From: Anditalea andensis
Lineage (GTDB): Bacteria; Bacteroidota; Bacteroidia; Cytophagales; Cyclobacteriaceae
NCBI RefSeq assembly: GCF_000714815.1
Contig: NZ_JMIH01000016.1
Location: forward strand, 372,001 to 436,000
Direction: 5' to 3'
Length of the DNA: 64,000 nt
The stretch's first letter is position 1. Every line of letters begins with the position of its first letter. Of the stretch, positions 26,318 through 36,474 are shown piece by piece. A program made the position numbers and the translations under genes. The notes under the pieces were generated by a model. The model ran no database searches. It was not told the origin of the DNA and worked only from the letters and a program-made list of their open reading frames with translations.

Positions 26318-28027
26318 TTAATATCCTGGATTCTGTCCAAATTCTGAGGCATTAAGCAGAGCATCCATTTCTGTCTGGGGTATTGGCCTCAAATAATGGT
26401 GTTCTCTAAACTCGGTAATGTCAGGATTGTAACGGGCTATTCTATCCCCCAAAGTACCTGTTCTTTTCAGATCATACCATCTGGTCATTTCTCCGCACAG
26501 TTCTCTTGCTCTCTCATCCAGTACAAAATCTAGATTTACATCTGCCGCTGTTATCTGCATCTGAAGAGTATAATCTATCGGAGTTTTCTTGGCTGCCCTG
26601 GTCCTGAGTACATTTAAATGCTGAGCAGCCGCTCCGGGATTGCCTAATTGAACTTCTGCTTCTGCTGCTAGAAGATATACTTCCGCAAATCTCATTACGA
26701 ATACATCCAAGAAACCCACTCTCATGCTTTCATTTTCTCTGGTAATCGGATCTCTAAATTTATCTAGCTGGACAAAATTATCAGGTTGATTCAAGGAGCC
26801 GTTGGCTTGATTATATGTACGGTTCCTATCATAGATAATGTATGGTTTTAAGGCCTGATCAGCTATAGCTTTTTTAGTTATTACCAAAGCAGTATCGATA
26901 CCTGCCCTGACTTGTGTACCTACTATGCTGGCATCTTTTCCATGGGTAGTGGCCATAGCCTGGGTCCATGTATAATCCTGATTAGCAATCCACACTTCTT
27001 TAAATGAGGCATCATACCTGGCATCTATTTCTTCATTATAGAAATCTAAAAGAGCCAGAGTAGGCATTAATCTTCTGGTATCTTCATTACCATACTCTAT
27101 AGATCTTACCAGACCATTGAAACGGGTATAGTTAGTCATATAGAATTGGTGAAGCCTGTTAGCCCCTCCAGCATTAAAAGCAGGATTCAAGGAATAGCTT
27201 ACTGTATGCATCGCTTCCATATTCTGCTTATTGTTAGCAGGATCCCAAAGATCGGCTACATCATCGTAAAGGTCTATGCCCAACTCTCCTTTTCTGCTGA
27301 TAATCTCATTGGCTACGTCCCGGGCCAGTGAAAAATAAGTCTGTCCTTCGCCATAATATCCTCGGGTAAGATATACTTTTGCCAATAATCCCATTGCACT
27401 TTTTTTAGTTGCACGGCTATATTCTGCTCCATAGCTTACCGGAAGATGCTCACTGGCATAAAGGAGATCCTCTATCATCAAATCATAAAAAGCCTCTACA
27501 GGACTACGCTCAGCAGTTAATAATGGTTCCTGGGTTTCTGTAGTCCTTAACATTACTCCACCCCAAGTTTCTACAATATGATAATAATAGAATGCCCTCA
27601 AAAACCTTAATTCACCTAATCTTTGATTTCTTTCAACCGGATTCGTAAAACCGGCATCATCTATCCTATTGATTCCCGCATTTGCCTGATTGATACCAAC
27701 CCAGAGTCTCGGCCATTCAGCTATGTTTGGATTTCCCTGAGTAGGCGCTAGTCCTGCATACCGAGTCAATTGATTTGCATAATTCGCCCTTTCCCTATTA
27801 AACCATAGGTCTGTACCGGCTTCACCTAAAAAAATTCCGTTTTCACTTCCATAAAACATGGGCCTATACTGATAGGCAGCATTTACAGCGGTCACAAAAC
27901 CTTCCGGTGTGTTCCATGCTGCGTCAGAGGTGGTCCCTGATGGATTGTATTCATCCAAATCACATGCTACTGTCCCCAATAGCAGTGAGGCGATAAATCC
28001 TTTATATAAAATATTTTTGAATTTCAT
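26318..28027 (-). CDS. susD: SusD/RagB-family outer-membrane glycan-binding lipoprotein (pair 1)
   Basis: A lipoprotein signal (SLLLGTVACDLDEYNPSG) and the SusD pattern are clear: NAAYQYRPMFYG, LRFLRAFYYYHIVETWGGV near residue 130, and a C-terminal FAEVYLLAAEAEVQLGN, DERARELCGEMTRWYDLKRTG, HHYLRPIPQTEM tail. At 569 residues it is full length. SusD lids bind oligosaccharides at the cell surface and open on the partner SusC barrel, encoded immediately upstream (42-bp gap). Ligand cannot be read from sequence; pectin or RG-II fragments are inferred from context. A strong terminator follows the gene. Confidence 0.95.
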   Translation of the reverse strand: MKFKNILYKGFIASLLLGTVACDLDEYNPSGTTSDAAWNTPEGFVTAVNAAYQYRPMFYGSENGIFLGEAGTDLWFNRERANYANQLTRYAGLAPTQGNPNIAEWPRLWVGINQANAGINRIDDAGFTNPVERNQRLGELRFLRAFYYYHIVETWGGVMLRTTETQEPLLTAERSPVEAFYDLMIEDLLYASEHLPVSYGAEYSRATKKSAMGLLAKVYLTRGYYGEGQTYFSLARDVANEIISRKGELGIDLYDDVADLWDPANNKQNMEAMHTVSYSLNPAFNAGGANRLHQFYMTNYTRFNGLVRSIEYGNEDTRRLMPTLALLDFYNEEIDARYDASFKEVWIANQDYTWTQAMATTHGKDASIVGTQVRAGIDTALVITKKAIADQALKPYIIYDRNRTYNQANGSLNQPDNFVQLDKFRDPITRENESMRVGFLDVFVMRFAEVYLLAAEAEVQLGNPGAAAQHLNVLRTRAAKKTPIDYTLQMQITAADVNLDFVLDERARELCGEMTRWYDLKRTGTLGDRIARYNPDITEFREHHYLRPIPQTEMDALLNASEFGQNPGY

Positions 28028-28069
28028 AGTTCAATTTATTTTGGGTAACATTTTTTAAAATCCGCTTAC

Positions 28070-31000
28070 TTAAAAACCTATATTCACACCTAATATGATT
28101 TGCCTGTTGAGCGGAAATCCTTCCTCCCCACCTCTTTCAGGATCATATTGTCTTAATAAGTGACTTCTGGAACGGGTCCACATGTTATTGGCTGTAGCAT
28201 AAATCCGAAGATTGGTCAATCGTAATCTTTCCGCTACTACAGGTGGCAATGTATACCCTAAATTTACGTTTCGTAATTTGATAAAAGAACCGTCTACAAA
28301 GGTCAGCGTTTGATGTCCTTCATAGGCAGACATGTTCGCACCCCTTCTAGGACGGGGATAGTCATTGGTAGGGTTTTCAGGCGTCCAATAATCCATAAAC
28401 TCAGGGCCGTTTCCTTCTCCCCCTGGATTAAACCTTCCTAATACTTCAGCATGAATTGTTTGACCCACCCTGGCGAAGAAAAACAAACCAAGATCAAATG
28501 ATTTATACCTGAAGGTATTCTGAAATCCTGCAAAAAATTCTGGGACAGTAGAACCTATAACCATTCTGTCATCCGCATCAATTACCCCATCCCCATTTAA
28601 ATCTTCTAATTTAATATCGCCTGGCTGGAAAGGTCTTCCTCCAAAGGTCAATTGCGCAGCCTCATCAGCTTCATTAATTTGCCATATACCCAATTTATTC
28701 CATGTATAGAAGGATTCAATAGGACTACCTATGATTAAATTTCGCCTTTCATCAGTAATAATGTCTTGATTATTAACCAACTGAGTAATTTCTTCTTTGT
28801 TATGTGTAAAGGTAAATATCGAACTCCAGGTAAAATTTCTTCTTCGGATATTCTCAGAATTGATTGTAACCTCTACGCCTCTATTTCTGGTAGCACCTAT
28901 ATTTTGAAATACTTCCCTGACTCCAGTAGAAAAAGGTAAAACCCTAGGTAATAACAAATCAGTCGTATTGGTATTGTATACTTCTATATTAGCATTTAAC
29001 CGGTTGTCCCATAGACCTAAATCTAAGCCGAGGTTAGTGGTTTCAGATTTTTCCCAACCTACATTCGCATTTCCGATCATATTACCGAACATTAAGCCTG
29101 GCGCCACTACCTCACCAAAGGATATTTGATTATTGATTATCAATAAACTTTGAGTACCGTATGGAGGAATAGCAGAATTTCCGGTAAGTCCATGTGTGGC
29201 CCTCAATTTCATAAAGCTGACTCCCTGAAGACCATCCATAAATGCTTCATCGCTAATCACCCAACCAAGCCCTACGGACGGGAACATCGCCCACTTATTA
29301 CCGGGCGCCAGTCTGGAAGCGCCATCATAGCGATTGGTAACTGTAAGCATATATTTATCTCTGTAAGTATAATTAACTCTGGCAGCATAGGACATCATAT
29401 TATGACCTGTATATCCAGAACTTATATTTCTGCTTTCAGGTGCTGTAGCGCCCAAATTATAAAATAATTGGGAGGATAAAATCTGATCTATACCGGAGGC
29501 AGATAACTCATCAATGTCACGTTGAATGTAATTTGTAACTCCCGTAACGGAAATGGAGTGATCATTCATTTCCCTGGTATAGGTTAAGATATTATCCCAG
29601 TTAAAGAATCTGTTGTAACTCATTTCACTAGAAGCTACTGACCTCAGTGCAGTTCGCTGCCTAAAAGAAGTAGCATCATCAAATCTGCCCTGACGGGCAT
29701 TGGTAAGATTTGTACCAAAGTTGGAACGGAATGTCAGACCCTCAATTGGCTTATATTCCAAAAATGCATTCAGCATAATATTGGTGCGAATGGTATTGTT
29801 TCTCTGAATATTTGGGCCCCGCTCATCGGTTAAGGGACTGACAATACTTTGATCAGCAAAGATGGGAAACCTGTTAATTTCACCCAATTCATTATACACC
29901 TCTCCCAAAGGACTGGTGGTCATTGCATTGGAAAGTACATCCTGTCTTCTATTGATATTAAAATAAGCCATTTGACCCAACGTCCCTACCCTTAGTCTAT
30001 TGTTTATTTCGTGTTCTACATTCCATCGAGCCGTAAACCTGGTAAAATCATCATTTCTTAAGAGGCCTTTTTCGTTAAAATAGCCTGCCGAAACAAATGC
30101 TTTGGTACGGTTGGACCCACCGCTTACAGATATATTATGGCTTTGTTGGGAACCATCCTGAAGTACTTCATCTATCCAGTTTATCCATTGGCCGTTTTGT
30201 ACTGCTTCCCATTCACCAGCACCTTGAAAAATATTTGGATCGTCTGCAGGACTGTTCCAGTCACCTGTAGTCCTAAAAGCTTCTCTTCGTAATTGAATAT
30301 AACTATCCCCTGTTCTGGAATTTGGAAAGGGTGTTAAACCGTTTACACCATAAAAAGAATCGTAACTTATTTTTGTTTTTCCTTCAGTACCTCTTTTAGT
30401 AGTAACTATAATTACGCCGTTGGCACCCTGTGCTCCATAAATCGCAGTAGCTGATGCATCCTTTAAAACTTCAATAGATTCTATATCATTAGGATTTAGG
30501 CTCTCAACATTTCCACCCTGAAACCCATCTATAATATATAAGGGATTATTGCTGGCCCCTATAGACCTGTTTCCTCTTAATACTATATTTACACCCGCAC
30601 CCGCTTGACCTGATGATCTAGTAATATCTAATCCGGCTGCCCTACCCTGCATACCTTCCAGGGCATTATGGGTAGGCACCCGGATCAGGTCTTCAGACCG
30701 GACCGTGGAAACCGCTCCGATCAGATCCCTTCTTTTAGTTTCACCATAACCGATGACCACTACCTCATCCAATGCTCCCAGATCTTCTTCTAAAGTTACA
30801 TTGATCACGGATTGATTACCAACGCTAATTTCTCGAGTTTCAAATCCAATAAAGGAATATATTAAAACAGCATTTGGCGGTACCTCAATTGTATAGTTTC
30901 CATCCATATCGGTCACTACGCCGGTATAAGTACCTCTAACGCGCAGATTTACGCCAGGTAGTGGTTCTCCATCCGCTGCAGATATAATTGTACCGGAAAC

Positions 31001-31120
31001 GGTTCTCATGCTGGGCTGCTGAAATGCATTTGCCGAATCAACAAGGCAAAATTGCAACAGCAACACCCACATCAATGTACTTAATAAGGCCAGTGGCCCT
31101 CGCTGTAACTTTCTTATCAT
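28070..31120 (-). CDS. susC: SusC/RagA-family TonB-dependent transporter (pair 1, no STN domain)
   Basis: The protein has 1016 residues. The signal is followed by a CarboxypepD_reg-like domain (VSGTIISAADGEPLPGVNLRV...), the TonB box region (ALDEVVVIGYGETKRRDLIGAVSTV), the plug (IRVPTHNALEGMQGRAAGLDI, SIEVLKDASATAIYGAQGANGVIIVTT) and a 22-strand barrel ending in ILGVNIGF. There is no N-terminal STN domain, unlike the second SusC at 36475-39906, so it is not expected to signal to an anti-sigma factor. Its control is more likely through operator site B about 120 bp upstream. It imports oligosaccharides into the periplasm with the following SusD. Confidence 0.95.
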   Translation of the reverse strand: MIRKLQRGPLALLSTLMWVLLLQFCLVDSANAFQQPSMRTVSGTIISAADGEPLPGVNLRVRGTYTGVVTDMDGNYTIEVPPNAVLIYSFIGFETREISVGNQSVINVTLEEDLGALDEVVVIGYGETKRRDLIGAVSTVRSEDLIRVPTHNALEGMQGRAAGLDITRSSGQAGAGVNIVLRGNRSIGASNNPLYIIDGFQGGNVESLNPNDIESIEVLKDASATAIYGAQGANGVIIVTTKRGTEGKTKISYDSFYGVNGLTPFPNSRTGDSYIQLRREAFRTTGDWNSPADDPNIFQGAGEWEAVQNGQWINWIDEVLQDGSQQSHNISVSGGSNRTKAFVSAGYFNEKGLLRNDDFTRFTARWNVEHEINNRLRVGTLGQMAYFNINRRQDVLSNAMTTSPLGEVYNELGEINRFPIFADQSIVSPLTDERGPNIQRNNTIRTNIMLNAFLEYKPIEGLTFRSNFGTNLTNARQGRFDDATSFRQRTALRSVASSEMSYNRFFNWDNILTYTREMNDHSISVTGVTNYIQRDIDELSASGIDQILSSQLFYNLGATAPESRNISSGYTGHNMMSYAARVNYTYRDKYMLTVTNRYDGASRLAPGNKWAMFPSVGLGWVISDEAFMDGLQGVSFMKLRATHGLTGNSAIPPYGTQSLLIINNQISFGEVVAPGLMFGNMIGNANVGWEKSETTNLGLDLGLWDNRLNANIEVYNTNTTDLLLPRVLPFSTGVREVFQNIGATRNRGVEVTINSENIRRRNFTWSSIFTFTHNKEEITQLVNNQDIITDERRNLIIGSPIESFYTWNKLGIWQINEADEAAQLTFGGRPFQPGDIKLEDLNGDGVIDADDRMVIGSTVPEFFAGFQNTFRYKSFDLGLFFFARVGQTIHAEVLGRFNPGGEGNGPEFMDYWTPENPTNDYPRPRRGANMSAYEGHQTLTFVDGSFIKLRNVNLGYTLPPVVAERLRLTNLRIYATANNMWTRSRSHLLRQYDPERGGEEGFPLNRQIILGVNIGF

Positions 31121-31210
31121 AACAGGATACTTTATGGGTTGTAATTAGTTTGCTAATTGTTTAGAGCTTAATCCTTTTGATCAAATCAAGGAAGTACTTT
31201 ACTTTCATAT

Positions 31211-31255
31211 GTAAATTAAGCACTAAACATTAATTAACTTCCCTGAGCTATCCTG
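31211..31255 (-). promoter_or_regulatory. operator/promoter site B upstream of SusC pair 1
   Basis: Operator 31242-31255 reads CAGGATAGCTCAGG on the coding strand; 23 bp later lies TAATTTAC (31211-31218). The block TTAATTA just after the operator also occurs at site A, and site D shares the run AACTTCCCTG on the plus strand. The predicted leader to the SusC start is about 85 nt. Confidence 0.6.
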
Positions 31256-31322
31256 ATAGCGAGCATTTAGGTACTATTCAAATCATATGATCATATTATA
31301 AATTTCATTTATATATATAAAT

Positions 31323-32945
31323 CTAATCCAACCACCGGGTATCCCCCAGACGCGCTTTCATAATTTCATGGTTATTCACTTTAAAATTACCTGCCGAGGC
31401 ATTCTGATATTGGGGATCTACGTTTAATCTTTCTGTCACTGTCGCTCCGGCAGTGACATTATTAATATTTGTTCCAAACAGATTGCTGTTTATTATTTCT
31501 AAGGTTGCTCCATTCTGCATTCTGTTCGCCTGGTTGGAGGGTTTATTGGTGATGATTGAATTCCTAACCACAGTTTTGCCATTTGCCCTCACATCTACAA
31601 ACCTACCTCCGTTACAGAAATTATTGATAGTCATATTTTCAAGTATGAATCCTGAAGTGCCTATAAATGCGACATCCGGATCTGCTCTCAACAGCGCCCT
31701 AGCACTGTTCCAAATGGAGGAGTTTTTCAGCGTAATACCCGCTACTGATCCTGACCGAAAATCAATAAAATCACCACCCGCATTTCCAAAGTCATAAAGC
31801 AAGCTGTTTTCTACTGCCATGCTAAATATTCCCGTCCCCGGTATTGGATCCGGAGCACTTGCTGCACCAACACCCTGGGTAAAAATCAATCCTGATTCTG
31901 CCCCGGTCAGTTCGCAATCCGTAATTTCAAGGTGAAATGCATCCGTTACATAAGTAACACCAAACAAGTGTTTATTGTAATCCGTATTAAGAGACGTTTC
32001 CGCCCTACTGATACTTTGTATTTTTAAACCAATCAATTTTAAATACCCTACATCTCCAATTATATTAAAATTTCTAAGTTTGATATCCGGCTTAGCACCT
32101 TCATCAGAAGCGGCCTGGATCGTCAGGGATTTATTATTGATCAAAATGGTACCATTTTGCAACGCACTGAAATCATATACCGAAGCACCAACTCTAACCA
32201 CACTGCCTGATGTGGCGGCATTTATTGCAGCCTGTAAATCACCGTATATCCCTCCGTCTACGCTTATAACAGCATTGATATCTATTGTGATAAATCTTAT
32301 TTCTCCGCGATTTACTTCTCCATCAAAAATCTCAGCGAGATATTCAGTCCTATTCTGATTCAAAACTTCTACACTTGCTTCCCTTGACGCAACCTGTTCC
32401 GGGGTGAGAACGACTGTTATTTGTTCCCCGGGGGAAACCGGTGTGAAGGTGATCCGCGTGACCGATCCTTCTGAAGGTTCATTCCATCGTAACAATACCG
32501 AACCCACACCAATATGATCATCGGTCAATAACCTAAAAATATTTTCTATCTCATTTGATATAAATAGTACAGAAGTATAAAATGAATTGGTCAGAGGATC
32601 AGGATTCAAAGCCCTCACCCGCGCGGCATATGATTCTTCGGATTCTAAATTTTCAAATGTATATTCGAGAAGGCTGGAAGGTATGGTATCGGTTTTTAAT
32701 ACCACACTGAACTCACTATCAGAACCCAGTTGAATCTCATATGAAGTGACTCTGGGATCACTCACCGCATCCCAGGCCAGTATAGCATTTCTGTCTACTT
32801 TGGTGATTCCGGCATTTTGGGGCGAAGGAATGGTGTTTAAAGTAAACTCCTCCAGATTCTGACATGATACTATTCCTATCAGGATAATAAATACACCATA
32901 CAAGAGGGGTCTTTTAATTTTAAAATCAGGATAAATATTGTTCAT
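31323..32945 (-). CDS. surface lipoprotein with FN3-like and parallel beta-helix (DUF4957/DUF5123-type) domains
   Basis: A lipoprotein signal (FIILIGIVSCQ) is followed by a fibronectin-III-like stretch (ITKVDRNAILAWDAVSDPRVTSYEIQLG to YAARVRALNPD), a second such region, and a beta-helix from about residue 230 (GGIYGDLQAAINAATSGSVVRVGASVYDF, then many AVENSLLYDFGN-like coils). The C-terminal part (VTERLNVDPQYQNASAGNFKVNN) is typical of the DUF5123 group found after SusD in pectin PULs. It lacks obvious lyase catalytic residues, so it is more likely a surface glycan-binding protein than an enzyme. It follows the second PL1 with a 52-bp gap and is the last gene before operator site B. Confidence 0.75.
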   Translation of the reverse strand: MNNIYPDFKIKRPLLYGVFIILIGIVSCQNLEEFTLNTIPSPQNAGITKVDRNAILAWDAVSDPRVTSYEIQLGSDSEFSVVLKTDTIPSSLLEYTFENLESEESYAARVRALNPDPLTNSFYTSVLFISNEIENIFRLLTDDHIGVGSVLLRWNEPSEGSVTRITFTPVSPGEQITVVLTPEQVASREASVEVLNQNRTEYLAEIFDGEVNRGEIRFITIDINAVISVDGGIYGDLQAAINAATSGSVVRVGASVYDFSALQNGTILINNKSLTIQAASDEGAKPDIKLRNFNIIGDVGYLKLIGLKIQSISRAETSLNTDYNKHLFGVTYVTDAFHLEITDCELTGAESGLIFTQGVGAASAPDPIPGTGIFSMAVENSLLYDFGNAGGDFIDFRSGSVAGITLKNSSIWNSARALLRADPDVAFIGTSGFILENMTINNFCNGGRFVDVRANGKTVVRNSIITNKPSNQANRMQNGATLEIINSNLFGTNINNVTAGATVTERLNVDPQYQNASAGNFKVNNHEIMKARLGDTRWLD

Positions 32946-32997
32946 ATTATTTTAGGTTTTTGGATGTATACTCAATCAAACCGTAGTAGTGCGCTTT

Positions 32998-34701
32998 TTA
33001 CAGCAGGCTTTTCCTTTTGGATAAGGTGTCTTTATTATTGGCTGATTTTTTCCAGTCGACTTTTTTCTTAGGATCTATTCCATTGATGTACTTTTCTATA
33101 TTCGTATAGCCATCACCATTTATATCACCATTGGCATCTGAGGGATCATTGGGATTAAGTCCGTATTTTTTCTCCCAAGCGTCAGGTATTCCATCTCCAT
33201 CTGTATCGGTATAAGGGGTTCCTTTATATTCGGGATATCCACCTACCTGAGCGATATCAGTAATAATCCCCAATTTATAAGAATCTGCAGGCAGTCTTCT
33301 GTGCTCAAACTGATAAAATGAGGCTGGATCAAGACCTTCCACATATTCTGCCTCTCCAGACTTCACTGTTCTGATAATTCTTTCATCTACAGGATCTCTA
33401 CGGGGCCAAGTAGCCCCTGCATTTTCCAATACATATTTATATGCTTCTTCAGTAGGTGAAATATTTAGCTGCGGCATAGGGAAAGGCTTGTAGGATCTTA
33501 TTCTTGGAAAATAAATTTCTTTTGCTTCCTCAAAAGGGATATTGCCTTCTTTGTTATTCAGCTGTATGCCCCCGTCCCAATTATCCGCAGTTACATTTGC
33601 AACACCTTCTACTATATTGCCCTCTACATATGCCCTACCATAAATGGTGGTATCCAGCCGGGTAAGAACAGCGTCCGGTCTCAATATCCTAAACCTTATA
33701 TCAGAATTTTCAGGAGTGACCGGTCCCGGCTTATAATAGTTGTTGATGATATTGTATTTTGCCATGTAATCTCCACCGTCAGTCGTGCGGTGGTTCCAGT
33801 TGAATACTACATTGTTTACAAAATTGAAGATGCCATTCCAGCCAATGGATGGATTTCTTCCGGCATTACTTGCCCATAGGTTTCTCATAAAGGAACAGTT
33901 CTCTCCACCAAGTGTGCTTCCCAGGGAATGGTTATAGGTATCCAATCCTTCGGAGAAAATGCTGTTTTGGATAGTAATATTTACAGTACCCCGTTTTTCC
34001 GTAGGATAATCTCCACCGGGGCTATACATGTGTCTATAAATCGACATGTTTTCATCAAGGCCCCAGCTAGCGGAAACATGGTCAATCATGATATTGCCCA
34101 CAGGATTTCCACCTATGGCATCATCTCTTCTTCCTACGAAGGTTTCTCCCCTTCTAAATCTCATATGTCGTATCACTACATCATGGGTATCAATCCACAC
34201 CGTCTCGCCGGCGACCACTACCCCGTCTCCGGGAGCAGTCTGACCCGCTATAGTGATATAAGGAGCACGGATGATCAGCGGGCTTTCCAATTTGATTATG
34301 CCTGCTACATTGAAAACCACTATTCTGGCACCACCTTTTTCGCAGGCCTCCCTTAATGTACCGGGGCCCCGATCCTCTAAACTGGTAACGGTATAAACCT
34401 TTCCGCCTCTTCCGCCATAGGAATACATCCCACCTCCTTCAGCTCCGGGAAATGAGGGGATCTCCGCCTGCTCTAAATCAGTAGGCCTGAACGCCCATGG
34501 CACATAGGATTTACCCTCAGAAGCTTCTTTTAGAACAATCGGTAATGCTTTTTCCCAGGCTTCATCAGAAAGCCTTTCCGCCTCCTTCATGATGGAGTCG
34601 GATTTGGCACGGGCATCAGCAGGTATCTTTGGATACTGTGCCATCGCTGACCCGGTGATGAAACAAAGGGTAAATATTATTAAAGTGTTTTTAATAGTCA
34701 T
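32998..34701 (-). CDS. PL1 pectate lyase (second copy)
   Basis: This is a paralog of the lyase at 24306-26018, with the same architecture and nearly the same motifs: FPGAEGGG, GRGGKVYTVTSLEDRGPGTLREA, VTIAGQTAPGDG, VVIRHMRFRRGET, IMIDHVSASWGLDEN. It has the same C-terminal calcium repeats (DTDGDGIPDAWE, INGDGYTNIEKYI). The shared tail GIDPKKKVDW shows recent common origin. Divergence is largest in the middle region around residues 330-460, where substrate loops are expected. The signal peptide ends in GSAMAQ. It lies in the FecR-regulated SusC2-SusD2 unit, so the two lyases are probably induced by different signals. Reaction: beta-elimination of homogalacturonan. Confidence 0.9.
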   Translation of the reverse strand: MTIKNTLIIFTLCFITGSAMAQYPKIPADARAKSDSIMKEAERLSDEAWEKALPIVLKEASEGKSYVPWAFRPTDLEQAEIPSFPGAEGGGMYSYGGRGGKVYTVTSLEDRGPGTLREACEKGGARIVVFNVAGIIKLESPLIIRAPYITIAGQTAPGDGVVVAGETVWIDTHDVVIRHMRFRRGETFVGRRDDAIGGNPVGNIMIDHVSASWGLDENMSIYRHMYSPGGDYPTEKRGTVNITIQNSIFSEGLDTYNHSLGSTLGGENCSFMRNLWASNAGRNPSIGWNGIFNFVNNVVFNWNHRTTDGGDYMAKYNIINNYYKPGPVTPENSDIRFRILRPDAVLTRLDTTIYGRAYVEGNIVEGVANVTADNWDGGIQLNNKEGNIPFEEAKEIYFPRIRSYKPFPMPQLNISPTEEAYKYVLENAGATWPRRDPVDERIIRTVKSGEAEYVEGLDPASFYQFEHRRLPADSYKLGIITDIAQVGGYPEYKGTPYTDTDGDGIPDAWEKKYGLNPNDPSDANGDINGDGYTNIEKYINGIDPKKKVDWKKSANNKDTLSKRKSLL

Positions 34702-34751
34702 ATCTGTATTAAAATTTCAGTATTGAGAATATAATTTTTAAGCTCCTTTCA

Positions 34752-36464
34752 TTAATCAGCCACTGGATCAAAGGTGCCATTTTCCCAACCCATAGTCTGT
34801 TGCAGAGAAGGACTTCTGTCAAGAATGTTCTGGGGAATACCGAAGAAATTGTAAAGAGGCTGGGGATAATTGATGGCAAATTGCTGATCCTTCACCCATA
34901 GCTCCATCGTGAAATATTGATCATATTCCGTATCCATATTAATAGTATTGCGGATGGCAGCAAAGTCAGTGGGGTTAATGCCTGGCTTCAGCCTGGTGAT
35001 GATACCCATTCTTCTGGTTCCGTTGAGTTTGCCGGCAAATAAATTTCTTCTTCTCAGGTCCCAGTATCTTTTGTTTTCATAAGCCAATTCTATCTGTCTT
35101 TCCAGCATCACGGCATCTACCAGTTCTCCACGGCCCATACCCTCCCTTAATCCAAAGTTTCCGTCACCCGGATCTAATCCGGCCCTTTGTCGTATAGCTC
35201 TCAGTTCTATATACACAGCATTGGGACGGCCGGTCTCTGCGGCAGCCTCTGCAAGATTTAAAAGCACTTCGGCGAATCTGATCTCCGGCCAGTCAGTATC
35301 TGTCTGACCTACGAATGTTTGCTGTATATTTGGATTGACTGCTTTTCTGTTGTAAAATCCGGTGGTGGTGGCACCGGGATTATCTACCGGGGTATTGCCG
35401 ACATAATAAGTCCATTGCTGCCTTAGGGGATCAGCTCCTGTTACGGTATAGGGAGCTCCATTATAGACTACAGTAGCATAAAATCTTGGATCTCTATCCC
35501 TGAAGTAATACACTGAATCGTATCCGGCCCCTTCTTCCTGAATGGATTTGCCATTTTTCATCGGAAAAGCCTTTACAAAATCCCAAGTGGGATTACTTCC
35601 GGTTCCTCCCGATCCACCAATCTCTCTTGGCCTTACCGAATTTTCCCAGCCATGAGTCCTTCCGGCATTGAAATCATATAGGCGGGCAAAGATTACTTCC
35701 CTGTTTCCTTTGTTTAAAAATACACCGGTGAAATCATTGTGAAGTCCATAGCCATCCTGAAGTAACATTTCCTTTGCCTGAGCATTAGCCTGGTAGGCCG
35801 TTTCCCATCTCTCTGAATGATTACCTGGATTAAACTGTGGACTGGCCCAGAATAGCAATAACCTTCCTTTAAAGGCGGCAGCCGCACCCCTCGTTATTCT
35901 ACCGATCTGGTCATTGGGCCAGCTGGCCGGAAGAACCGCCATCGCTTCATTCAGGTCGGCTACCATAATTTCAAAACTTTCCCGTGTCGGATTTCTAGGA
36001 ATATCCACCTGGTCCTGATAGGGGTCCTGGGGTCTCAATACCATGGGCACACCTCCATATAATCTGACCAGATTCCAATAGTCAAATGCCCGGAGAAACA
36101 ACATTTGCCCCCTTAATCGACCCTTGGCCTCTTCTGACAGTGTGCCTCCTTCCAAAGCCTCCAATCCTATATTGATGTTCCTGATCCTATTATAGTAATT
36201 GACCGAATATAGATCTACCGAATTGGCGGTAAGATTGCCGTACATATGGTCATTGGCCCCGGGAGACTCATCTGAAAAACCTGAATTAGTCCCAAAACCT
36301 ACACCCGGTAAGCTGACTTCATACAACCTGTTTACATAAAGAGTAGCGGACTGTTCATTATCCCAAATAAAAGGGCCCACTGCAGTTACATCCGGTACAT
36401 CTAGTATATCTCCACAAGCCCAGACCAATGCACAACTTAAAATTATTATATATTTCTTCATCAT
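34752..36464 (-). CDS. susD: SusD/RagB-family outer-membrane glycan-binding lipoprotein (pair 2)
   Basis: A lipoprotein signal (IIILSCALVWACGD) is followed by the SusD pattern: FLRAFDYWNLVRLYGGVPMV near residue 125, ITRGAAAAFKGRLLLFWASPQFNP, WPEIRFAEVLLNLAEAAAETGR and ERQIELAYENKRYWDLRRRNLF. At 570 residues it is full length. It belongs to the RagB/SusD group with the PRNPTRESFEIM region and is only distantly similar to the pair-1 SusD. It starts 10 bp after the SusC2 stop. With SusC2 it should capture a different glycan fragment from pair 1. Confidence 0.95.
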   Translation of the reverse strand: MMKKYIIILSCALVWACGDILDVPDVTAVGPFIWDNEQSATLYVNRLYEVSLPGVGFGTNSGFSDESPGANDHMYGNLTANSVDLYSVNYYNRIRNINIGLEALEGGTLSEEAKGRLRGQMLFLRAFDYWNLVRLYGGVPMVLRPQDPYQDQVDIPRNPTRESFEIMVADLNEAMAVLPASWPNDQIGRITRGAAAAFKGRLLLFWASPQFNPGNHSERWETAYQANAQAKEMLLQDGYGLHNDFTGVFLNKGNREVIFARLYDFNAGRTHGWENSVRPREIGGSGGTGSNPTWDFVKAFPMKNGKSIQEEGAGYDSVYYFRDRDPRFYATVVYNGAPYTVTGADPLRQQWTYYVGNTPVDNPGATTTGFYNRKAVNPNIQQTFVGQTDTDWPEIRFAEVLLNLAEAAAETGRPNAVYIELRAIRQRAGLDPGDGNFGLREGMGRGELVDAVMLERQIELAYENKRYWDLRRRNLFAGKLNGTRRMGIITRLKPGINPTDFAAIRNTINMDTEYDQYFTMELWVKDQQFAINYPQPLYNFFGIPQNILDRSPSLQQTMGWENGTFDPVAD

Positions 36465-36474
36465 ATTTCGCTTT

